Source: Branchiostoma floridae
Lineage: Eukaryota > Chordata > Leptocardii > Amphioxiformes > Branchiostomatidae
Assembly: GCF_000003815.2 (NCBI RefSeq)
Contig: NC_049989.1
Span: forward strand, 13,903,476-13,967,475
Reading direction: 5' to 3'
Length of the DNA: 64,000 nt
Below, one piece after another: positions 18,901 through 30,900 of the stretch. Made by a program: the position numbers and the translations under genes. Positions within the stretch are counted from its first letter, which is position 1. Each line of letters opens with the position of its first letter. The notes below the pieces were generated by a model. The model ran no database searches. It saw only the letters and a list, made by a program, of their open reading frames with translations, and was not told the DNA's origin.

Positions 18901-21900
18901 ATGTTTGCAGTGGCGGTGATTTACTATGAGAAACTGTATATGTGACGGATCAATCAATAAAAACAACAAGTACTTGATATGTGTGTCATTTTTACAGACT
19001 GGGTGTGAATGGGTCATAAATAACAACGACGGGAAAGTCAACAAACGGGAAATCTAAAGACCGAGGTGCTAACAACAGGCAAATCCGCGCGTGGAGGCTT
19101 TTGTTAGACAATGTCCACGGCGCGTCGGCGGAGTGTCAATAAAGATCATACCTTTGAAAGTCGCTTGTGTCCTGCTACAAAAGACTTAATACCATTCTTA
19201 TTCAAAATTCAATGCCCGTGTGTCGGTACAACACCCAGCTTTGATTGAAACGCTTTGAGCTTGTTTGATAACCTGTAAGTAAAGTAAAGTCTCCACTGCG
19301 CGCGATGCATGGCTGTGAATCTATCCGTTGTTCTTTTTTATGAACATGTTGATATATATCATATGGTCGCATATGTGATTATATATCATATGGTCACATC
19401 GTGATATGAGTGAAAAAAATACAGTAAGATGATGTATCGATTGTACGTTGTAGCTTTATTTTAAAAAAAACAATACAGTTCTTTAGGCTTTTGAAATATA
19501 TGGTTGTGAGAAATGACAGTACCGATTAAAAATATTTCGAAGGTACAAATAAATAACTTTCGTTTAACTAGGTTTGATATAGAGAAGTCTACTTGCAAGT
19601 TCGTGCCCAAAGGCTAATTGCAACTACATAGTATGAACATAGTAGATATACAAGTGACAATGGACAGTTATGAACAATATTCTACTCCAATACTTAAGTG
19701 TTGGCTATTTCTAGACAGGTTGGGTTTGACTTTAATTCCCTAAAACAACAATATGCATGTGTTTTTAAAATAAGATAATGCTTGTCATCCATCAAGAACG
19801 TCAAAATGTACAGGGAGTTACACAATTACGCCGAAAAAAATGCAGACACGGCATATTAGGACCTGACCCGATCATTTTGCGAATCAGCACTCTCCCCTCA
19901 ACACGAATAGAACTTCGCGCTCAAATCCCGCCCGGGTCGGGTCGGGCCGCTAGAGCATCACGGTATAGCTTGGGTAGGAAAACCCGCCATTGTTGACCCA
20001 ACGCAGGAACCCAACGTACACACTACGCGGAGAAATTGAGCAGACAATATAATAGTTTTCTTTCTTCGATATACTGGGTATAATTGCCACATCTAGTGAG
20101 AAACCACTTAGGGAAATGTGTGTCTGTGGAATGAATATACACTCTTGAAAGCACGTAGGACACCGCTTTATTTGTAATTTGGCGGACTCAGGACGTGCTG
20201 CTTGTGCAAAATTATGTAACGTTAACGTTGACGGCTAGAAGAAGCAAGCTTTATTAAGAAATACAGAAAATAGATTCTTATCACAATCCGAGTAGATTCA
20301 TATATATTATATTTATGCCAATATATAACAGATTTTTGCACTGAAATTCGGTAGATATCAGCTGTCTTGTTGTGAAAGTATCTGACCCCGCTAAACAAAC
20401 AAACATGGCCGCCGGGTGGCGTCGGTCCGGCCCGTCGTCTCATGCATTTTCTGACGATTTCTTCATTCCAGGGCCATATGTAGATTATTCTGTGGCAAAA
20501 CATAGCGACCTGTCATGTTTACTCATCAAAACATACTGTATTTCAGTAGATTATTCACTCCTTCATGTGTTTTCCGGTGTTTTCCGGTGTTTAAATGTGT
20601 TTTCCTGTGTTTTCCGGTAAAAAGTCTGACCCAATTATTTTTGCTTGGTGCAACTTACATCTAAACTCAGGTTGCACAGGGTGCAACTTAGATTTTGAGC
20701 CTCAGAACTGGATTTTGTTCCCAATTAACTTGGAAGAAATAAAAGGACTGTCCGACAGAGGCGGCTCCATTTCATATCAGCCAAACATGTATATATTGTA
20801 CCTTTTTTTTTTAGAAATTAGTGGATTGTAGGTGGTGCAACTTGAAATTCAGTTGTGCAACCTAGTTTTTGCCCCAGGTTGCACAGTGTGCAACCTGACT
20901 CAGAAAAGTATTTTGTACACTGTATTTGTGGTCCTGTTTAGCCTGTATTTACTAAGTTTGATCAACTAGATATCAGGACTTCTTGCATCTTTGCAAAGAC
21001 CTTATGAAACAATACATTTTTGTATATGTATCTGTGACATCTTATTAAGTTATGATACATATAAGTTGTTTTACTAGGTTTTAGGAATAAAAGTAAGATA
21101 GAACGAATCCAAGATATTTGCAGCTCTATTTTTTTTTATTGAATAATATCTGAAGATATGAACAAATATGAAAGAAATATTCAGTCACACTAGTATGAGT
21201 ATGACTGTATAATTTCTTATTTCTCAAGCAGCTGAATAGATTTTGCAAACGTTCACTATTTTCTTGGGTATCTTATTACCTGGACGTCTAACCTCCATTG
21301 ACATATTCACAGCAGGGCTAGAAATACCACCTACATATGCAGGTTAGTGCAGGTAAAATTGAAGCTGTGCAGGTATTTCTGGTGTCTACTTGCACCTAAC
21401 CTGCACTGGTCCATGTACTGGGTTTTATACATAAATTTCCTATGATGTAGCTGTATGTGGATTGTTATTAGGTGCATTGATTGTTGCCGCCTATTTGGTA
21501 TAAAATAAAACATAGCAATGGGTCCTCAACAATTTTAATATGAACCATACTTCCTAAATTCAGAGTGGTGCAGGTAAAATTTGTCTGCTGCAGGTAATTT
21601 TCAATGTTACCTGCACCAGTGCAGGTATGCAGAATAAAGTATTTCAAGCCCTGCACAGTAAGTGTTAATCTTACCAACCATGATGTCTGTTGTCCTCCTG
21701 TCTGTAGCCTAATGAACAGCCCCCACCTGAGCCCAAGAAGCCCACAGTGGGTATCATCTACCCTCCGCCCGAGGTCAGGAACATCGTAGACAAGACCGCC
21801 AGCTTCGTGGCCAGGAACGGACCCGAGTTCGAGTCCCGGATCCGACAGAACGAAATCAACAACCCCAAGTTCAACTTCCTCAACCCAAGTAAGATAGTAA

Positions 21901-24900
21901 TAATAGCTTGATTCTGTAAAAAGAAACATGTTCCCAAGCTAGAATACATATTTGTATACAGTGTTTCCGCCAGAGGGGCGTCCACCCGTCCAATGACGGT
22001 CTCATTTCGTTTTGGACGGCTTGAACGCAACCAGAGGCCGTCCTCATAAAACAATTGCGACTCACATTTTGCCGAGAAATCTGTACAAAGTCGATAAATG
22101 TAAACCGCAGTTTTGTGTTTTGTATTGACGCTAGAGGCTTAGGGGACGCCGTCCACAGTCAGAAAGCCGCTCACTGTTTGTTTTGCTATTGTTATGGTTG
22201 TTGACAATGTGTGTCGGCGGCCTTTCGCATACGATAATCTCATTAAAACCCGTTTTTCAAGGTCTCAGTTATGCGAATTTGCCCTGTCACATTTCGAAAA
22301 CTTGGCGGTAGGTCGATCTCGCTATAGTATAACACTACAAACTAAACTTTGTTATTGGGAGAAATAAGACAACATACTAACTTTGTCTAGATTAACAACT
22401 TTAGTCTCTGTTTTCATCGTCAATCATCGTAAACAAAACAAAACACAATCAGAAACATGTGCCCACCGGCCCGGGTGCTCGGCACGGGAAATCCCCGACC
22501 TCGTTCTAGTTCGTTATCGGCAACACAGCGGAAAAATAAAGTGTTCACATAAGAGGTGCTGGACGTAAAAAACATCAAGGATAACTTTGGTTCCTTTTGA
22601 TATGAGTTTTGAGCCCGCAAAATCTTCGAAAACGGCAGAAATTTTCGGGATAAATACGCTCCAATATGGCGCTCGAGAGCTTGTTGTTTATCCTGGCCAA
22701 TCACAGCGCTAGTTTCCCATGACGTCGCTAGCTTTCCCAGATCTCGCGAGAAGTCACCACGGGAGATTGCGGGATTTCGGCCGCCATTATGCACATTGCC
22801 GCCGATAGACGATGTTTTTCGTCATTTCTGAATGCAAATTTCTCGATCTATGGAAGGTTTTAGATGATTTATAAGTATACCACAACATAAAATACAATAT
22901 ATACAAATGTTATTTCTTTTTTGAAAGTCCAAGAACCGTTTCTGGAACTTTTTAAAAGTAGTAGTACCCGTTCGGTGCGGCATACCGGTACGCAGCAGAA
23001 ATCAAAACATCCTTGTTGTTACGGCACTGAACTTTATCGGACGTTAGTTGTTTTGTTTTTTCTTGCGACAGTTAACCGTCAACTTGAATTTTCGCGGTTT
23101 TACAACTGAATTTAATTTTCGCGGTTTTACAATTAAAATTCATTTTCGCGGTTTTTTAATTAAATTTAATTTTCGCGGTTTTCGCGCCCCAAGGTGGACG
23201 GCCTCCCAGCTGAGGTCTGGCGGAAACACTGTTTGTATATAACAAAATGTACAATGGATTTTGTAACAGGCCTTTAAGTTATAATTAGTAGCTCAGTAGC
23301 TGTCACCAAAATTTATGAAGCTATCAGTTCAGTTCATCCATCTGGTGATGCTATGAAGTCCCTCCAGATAACCAGGGGTGCCTACTAGTAAGCATTTGCA
23401 CAAATCCTATGAGATTCGTACGGGCCACCGCCGTTTCAGGTGACATTATATTATGCCATTCGCATAAGGTTTCTGCAAATCGCATAAGGTTCGTACGTTT
23501 TTGCATAGTGATTGGATTCGCGTGATTTTCATTAGGTTCATGCGTCTTCGCATAGTGACTCGTGCGTATCGCATAATGTACGTACGAATAGGGTTCGTGC
23601 AAATGCTCAGGCACCCCTGATAACTCTGTCGCACATGAGAAACAAGAGGTCCCTGTCTTGGAGACAGTGTTTCCGCCAGAGGGGCGTCCACCCGTCCATT
23701 GACGGTCTCATTTCGTTTTGGACGGCTTGAACGCAAACAGAGGCCGTCCTCATAAAAAAAATGCGACCCACGTTTTGCATAGAAATCTGTACAAAGTCGA
23801 TAAATGTAAACCGCAGTTTTGTGTTTTGTATTGAAGCTAGACGCTTGGGGACGCCGTCCAAAGTCAGAAAGCCGCTTACTGTTTGTTTTGCTATTGTTAT
23901 GATTGTTGACAATGTGTGTCGGCGGCCTTTCGCATACGTTTTTCAAGGTCTCAGTTATGCGAATTTTCCCTGCCACATTTCGAAAACTTGGCGGTAGGTC
24001 GATCTCGCTATTACACTACAAACTAATAGTTGTTATTGGGAGAAATAACTTAATAAGAAAACACACTAACTTTGTCTAGATATTAAAAACTTTAGTCTCT
24101 GTTTTCATCATCAATCATCGTAAACAAAACAAAACACGATGATCAGAATCGTGTGCCCACCGGGTGCTTGCACGGGAAATCCCCGACCTCTTTCAAGTTC
24201 GTTATCGGCAACACAGCGGAAAAATAAAGTGTTCACATAAGAGGTGATGGACGTAAAAAACATCAAGTATAACTTTGGTTCCTTTTTATATGAGTTTTGA
24301 GCCCGCAAAATCTCCGAAAACGGCAGAAATTCTCGGGATAAATACGCATCAAAAATGGCGGTCAGTAGCTGTTGTGTATCCTAGCCAATCACAGCGCTAG
24401 TTTCCCGTGACGTCACTAGCTTTCCCAGATCTCGCGAGAAGTCACCACGTGAGATTGCGGGATTTCGGCCGCCATTACGCTCACTGTCTCCGATAGACAT
24501 GTTTTTCGTCATTTCTGAACGCAAATTTCTCGATCTATGGAAGGTTTTAGATGATTTATAAGTATACTACAACATAAAAGAGAATATATACAAATGCTAT
24601 TTCTTTTTTGAAAGTCCAAGAACCGTTTCTAGAACTTTTTAAAAGTCGTAGTACCCGTTCGGTGCGGCATACCGGTACGCGGCACAGATTATAACACTTC
24701 GGCACTGAACTTAATCGGACGTTAGTTGTTTTGTTTTTTCTTGCGACAGCTAACCATTAACTTTTATTTTCGCGATTTTACAATTAAATTTAATTTTCGC
24801 GGTTTTACAATTAAATTTAATTGTTCGCGGTTTTGCAATTAAATTTAATTTTCGCGGTTTTCGCGCCGCAAGGTGGACGGCCTCCCAGCTGGGGTCTGGC

Positions 24901-27900
24901 GGAAACACTGCTTGGAGACCAACATCCTTCTCGATCAACCTCCTAAGGGTCAGGGATCGTCGGCTGCGTCTTCGCTCAAAAGCTATAAACGGGGTTCAAT
25001 TTCTTTCACTAAAAGTTTAACTTTCAGCTCAGAAATTATTTTGACAATAAGTTTTTTCAGAAAATTGTCATGATTCCTTATCATTGAAGATGGAAAGTAA
25101 AGACTGAATATTCTAGAAAGCACCTGTCCACTCTTTGCAAAGGTTTTCATCCATACATACCATACCATTGATACACTGACCTTTTTTTTATTACAGATGA
25201 CCCCTACCATGCCTACTACCAGCACAAGGTCACTGACATCAAGGAGGGCAAAGTTCAGGATTCCATGATCCCCAAGGTCACGAACTTGTCACAACTCCAG
25301 ACTTCCAAGGTTAGTCTTCAAGTTCAAGATTTCATAACATAACCATCCTTTCTATTCCTATGAATTTCTGAATACTGTCATAGCCAAAGCTGTATATATA
25401 GGGCTGATATAAATTAAGGCTTTACCATGGTCAAAGGGGCCATATGTATTGTCATATATATTTTATATGTATCTTTAGAATATAAGATATCTGCTATCCT
25501 TCATAATTCCTTCAAGAGCAATCATTTTACCAATGTTTGCCTTTCCATCTTCCCTGTTCAAAGAGAAAGTTGCTTTACCTTGTTGTCCTTCATTTTGTTG
25601 TACTTTTTTTGGTCACACCTCAGGGAGGGAGCCAAAAGTACTTTTTGTGTTTCTAATGTTATTTTTTTTGTATCCAGCCCTCTCAGCCACAGGTGGTACA
25701 GGAAACGATCGTCCCTAAAGATCCGCCAGCGGAGTTCGAGTTCGTGGCCGACCCTCCCTCCATCTCCGCGTACGACCTGGACATCGTGAAGCTGACGGCG
25801 CAGTTTGTCGCTCGTAACGGCCGCCAGTTTCTGACTAACCTGATGAACAAAGAACAGAGGAACTACCAGTTCGACTTTCTCCGGCCACAGCACAGCCTGT
25901 TTAACTACTTCACCAAGCTGGTAGAACAGTACACCAAGGTAAATATGTGGGTACATTTGATGGGAAAATTGCAACTTGGATGGGTTTCAAACCAAGTTTG
26001 TATTTGTGGTAAAGCAGTCAGTCCTGTAGCTTGTAGCTAGCATTGTTTGAGTGTTGTGACCCCTGCCCTGTGACTTACATGTGTAGTTCTACTTGTACGC
26101 ACCTATGCTGTGTTTCATCCAATGTAGGGGGTGCTTCTTCCTTGTGATCTTTCAAGAATTTTTTAATGTAGAAAAATGATTTGGCTTTAGCTTCGAATAA
26201 TTCTGTAATAGAGGAAAAACTAAAAATAATTTTTTTTCCTCTGAGGATATATTTGCGTGGGGTTACAAATTTAAAAAATTTTTCCCGGGGAGGAAGACTG
26301 ACCCTAATATGGTCATCTTTTCAGTACTTCACGCACAACCTATGTAGACGCAAAGTTGTACCTGACCCTTGCTGCATGGTGACAAAACTCTAGTGAGAAA
26401 CCTATCAGTGTCTTTGTTATATTCACTCTCAAATAAGTCAATACAATGACATAGTTCAATCATGTATTGTAAGTGGTACATGTCAATGATGTAGCTTAAA
26501 CTGTCACCTCTAGGTTCTCATCCCACCCAAGAACCTGATGTCCAAGCTGAAGAAGGAGGGAGACAACCCGAGGGAGATAATGAACCAGGTCAAGTACAGG
26601 GTGGAGTGGGAGAAGTTCCAGGAGCGAGAGAGGAAGAGAGAGGAGGATGAACGAGAGAGGGAGAGGGTCGCCTTCCTGCAGATCGACTGGCATGACTTTG
26701 TGGTGGTGGAGACAGTGGACTTCCAGCCACATGAAATAGGTACAACTGTGTTTCTAGATCAAGTAGAGATGAATAAAAGTGCTTGTACAGTCAAACCTGT
26801 CTATAGCAGCCACTCAAGGGACTGGAGAAATGTATCCACTATAGAGAAAATACTGATCAATTGACCACATGCAATAATGCACATTATTTCAGTACCCACT
26901 AATCTTTCTCACCAAGTAACATTGTCTCGATCGTCTCAAAACTCAACTGACCCTGCCAAAGTCAAATCTACTGACAATGATTGATATTGCAATACGCAGT
27001 GGTAAATTCTCCAAAATGACCCTGTCAGTAACTCCAAATCCTTGCATGTATGGCCGCAATAGGCAGTGTTTCTGTGTCTACGGGACCGGAAATCGTGTGG
27101 CCGCGCTCGCTTTGGGATTTGGAGAGGTGGCCACTATAGACGATTTCTTAATGCTTAGGTCAATGGGAAAAATCCAAGGGACCGAGAAAAAGTGACCGTA
27201 ATGGCCAGTTGGTCGCTATGCAAAGGTGGCCGCTAATACAGGTTTGACTGTATCTCCACAACATAGTGTCTGAAGTAAGATTTTACACCATACATGTAGA
27301 GTCAAAGCTACCCAAGAAGACCACTCATTGCACCTATAATTTCTAGTCTGCATCATGTACGGACAGGTGGTTACTATAGAGAGTTTTCTTAAAACTTGTG
27401 TCCATGGACAAAAATTGAGTTTAGGGGACCACCAAAAAGAAATTACATTGGCCAGGTGCTCTTCATGTAGAGGTGTTTACTTGTATTGCTTTGACTGTAT
27501 CGAAATAATGCATGTCAACTTCCAGCTTCACAAAATAAGACTCTCTGAGTCTATACGACGAAGCATTGTGTTTCATTCAGATACATGTATACTGTACAGA
27601 ACACTTGTATTACAGTGCCACTGAAAATATCAACAAGAGTCTGTGTGTCACAAGAAAAATACTGTAAATGCAGAAATGTTCACGCTGGATTAATGTTCGC
27701 AGTTTTCGCGATGACCACTTCACCGCGAACTTGAAACCACCGCGAACATTTTTCTATTATGGTATTAGACTGCAGTCTATGGTGTTACCGCGAACTTAAA
27801 ACCAGCGCAAAAAGTCCCTTTTCCTGCTACCGCGAAATTAAATCCCCACGAACTTAAATGCATTTACAGTAAGTAAAAGTTGATTAAAACATTTTCACGA

Positions 27901-30900
27901 ATGTTTCCCCCCTCCCCTACAGCTAACCTGCCCCCACCCACGACCCCTGACCAGCTGGGTGCCCGTATGCTGATACAGGAGCGTATGGAGAAGGGACACA
28001 CCGCAGAGCCGTCCGAGGTGGAGATGGAAGTAGAAGATATGGACGAGGCCTCCTCAGAAGACGGTGGGTTTTTTAAAGCTTCCTCCTGGGCAAACATGTC
28101 GTATTAAGGCTACCTCAGATGCTAAATGACCTGTTCAAAGGCTATGTGTTGAACGTGAAACGACACATGTGGCCAATTACTACTACACTTGACACAGTTG
28201 TAATCTCAGGGTAAGAGTAACTCTTCTTTGGGAGTGTTCTTTATTTTTGGAATCAATTAGCTTTATGTCAATGCAGTCTAAGATACTTAGTAATCAGCAC
28301 TACTGTTTTTAAGACCGGTGCAATGGCCAAGTGGGTAGAGTGTTTGCCTTGCATTTGGTAGGTTGTAAGTTTGACCGCTGGCCAAGTCATACCAGAGATT
28401 TAAAAATGTGTTTGCCTTGCATTTGGTAGGTTGTAAGTTTGACCGCTGGCCAAGTCATACCAGAGATTTAAAAATGGTACATGCTCGTTCTCTGCTCGGC
28501 TCTCCGCATTTGGGAAAGAGGATGGAAGTTGAACACACACTTCTACCATTGGACTGCTGTAATGATTGCGCCGCTCCATCAGTCCATGCACCTGATCTGG
28601 CGTGGGAAGGACTTTAACTAACTGAACTGTTTTAAAAAAACATGTTAACAGAAATTGTCTCATTTTTTTCCACAGAAGATGAAGGTCCCCCATTGCCTGG
28701 TACAGCAGACACCACAGAACAGGATATGGATGAAGGGGTATGTACTATGTACTCACTTTGCTTTACTTAACCATATCAAACAGGTTTTGTTTGACAACAG
28801 AAACACCATGGACTACTGTAAACATTGAAATGTTTGCAGTGGTTAAATTTTTGCTGTGTCTTCTTGAAGTCTTAAACACTCCAGTGTGTGTTTTGCATTT
28901 CTACTGCAGTACAGAAATTTTTCAACTGTGAACTTCAAAGTCTGCAAAGACCTCCCAGGCCCCTGTATCGCAGTATTATGTTCTGTGAAATTAAATGAAT
29001 TTACAGTACTTTTTCTTGGGTAGAGTGTTCCTTGTCAATGATTGTTTGATCATTGTAGTTTTCTGTTTTCTTTGCAGGACTCAGATGTGGACGAGGATGC
29101 CCCCACCCCCCCACCACAGCCACCCCCCGAGGAGGCGCTCCCCCAGCCCCCTCCCCTCCCTCCCCAGCCAGAGGAGGTACAGATCAGGAGAGACTACGAT
29201 CCAAAAGGTAAAGTCTTTTTAGTGGAAGTACAAGTTCATCAATCAGTTAATCTTTCAGTCAAACAATCACTGAGTAAATCATAGGTAATATCCTCTCTCA
29301 AATTTCTATCACTTGCTATAGTACTGCCTTATGAGAAAAAATACATGAATTTAAGAGATACTTGATCCCCTCAGTTAATCGATGTATAATGGAAACATCA
29401 GTTTGTAGACCGGCTAATCAATAGTTATGCAGGTCAATTTTTCTGCTCTTGGCAATGAAACTATGAAAATGAAATGCATAATTTTCTTATTCAACAGTAT
29501 ATAGTGAAAAAGAACTTAATTGCACAACAATTGTACATGGTACAATGTAAGGCAACAGTAATAGATCAATTTGTACAATGACACTACATAGATATGTACA
29601 TACTATTAGATATGTAGTGTGGACATGACATTAGTAGATTGAACATTCGTGTGTTTGTCTTTGGCAAGGGTGTACTAGATTTACATGTGATCATATTCAT
29701 TAATTTTTGTCTCTCTGCATTATATGCAGGGCATGTCATCAGAAAATGATATGTCTTCCACTATCTTGACATGAAGGACATTGCCTCTGTTTGGCTGGTA
29801 TATTACGATACCGACCTTTTTCTATTTCCAAGCAGTGTGAACTGATTCTTAATTTGGTTATGTTGACAATAAAAGCTTTTATCCTGTATGTTTCCCCAGC
29901 CGCTCGTATCCAGCCCCCCACCATCCAGGACACGACAGCGCGGGTGGTGTCCCCCATCACGGGGGAGAGGATCCCTGTAGACAAGCTGTAGGAATGACGT
30001 GAAACTGACTATAATATCTTGTACGTTTCCCCAGCCGCTCGTATCCAGCCCCCCACCATCCAGGACACGACAGCGCGGGTGGTGTCCCCCATCACAGGGG
30101 AGAGGATCCCTGTAGACAAGCTGTAGGAATGACGTGAAACTGACTATAATATCTTGTACGTTTCCCCAGCCGCTCGTATCCAGCCCCCCACCATCCAGGA
30201 CACGACAGCGCGGGTGGTGTCCCCCATCACGGGGGAGAGGATCCCTGTAGACAAGCTGCAGGAGTGACATGAAACTGACTATAATATCTTGTATTTTTCC
30301 CCAGCTGCCCGTATCCAGCCCCCCACCATCCAGGACACAACAGCGTGGGTGGTGTCCCCCATCACGGGGGAGAGGATCCCGGTAGACAAGCTGCAGGAGC
30401 ACATGCGCATCAGCCTGCTGGACCCCCGCTGGGTGGAGGAGAAACAGAGCTCTCTCAAGGAGAAACAGTCGCAGGAGGAAGTCTTCGCTCCAGGTCAGCT
30501 TCCAATTCTCTTACTTTTTAACAAACCAGCAGTCTGTTAGCAGGGTTGGACAAGTCAACTAAACCTATCGTCCAGGGCAAGTAAAAGTGCTGATCGGGTA
30601 AGACCTACCACACTTGCCCAATCTGGCAATATGGTAGCCCAATCCGGTAATATGGTAGCACCGGCTTAGAGGCAAGAGAAGCCGTTCGTTCAACGGTTTA
30701 GTTTGCATGGATGCATGGATGGATGCATGGATCGGTCAATTCAACCAAACTCTTCTTATAGCCCTTCTATACGCACGATTACGCAATGGAGTTCGCATGG
30801 CCGAGCGGTCTACTCGCTGGGTGGATTTGCTTTTGCAGCTGTGGATCGTGGGTTCGAAACCCCACTTGTAACAATTTTTTTTGTTAGACAAATCTCATGT

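Larger units (their letters stand above)
7228..20632 (-). mobile_element. Complete Mutator-like (MULE) DNA transposon, 13.4 kb
   Basis: Long terminal inverted repeats (7228-8028 and 19826-20632) enclose a transposase gene on the minus strand. Directly outside the repeats lie identical 9-bp words AATTATTTT (7219-7227 and 20633-20641), the target-site duplication; 8-11 bp is typical of MULEs. The repeats start CGGTCAGTCTTTTTACCGG on the left and GGGTCAGACTTTTTACCGG on the right. By eye they are nearly identical over 0.8 kb, apart from scattered changes and a 6-bp difference at about 20220. This suggests a fairly recent insertion. The element sits in SF3A1 intron 1, in the orientation opposite to the host gene. 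It carries a tandem repeat array, an OTU-MULE gene and one nested hAT MITE. Confidence 0.9.

Noticed and set aside
22420-22794. 124-codon minus-strand frame inside the first hAT element, similar to one at 24111-24308
   Set aside because: Shared because both elements are copies of one MITE; no transposase motif, and the second copy is shortened by indels.
30791-30868. Functional tRNA-Ser or tRNA-Leu gene
   Set aside because: A- and B-boxes are good, but the acceptor stem and anticodon arm do not pair and it lies within a larger repeat; a SINE head is more likely.
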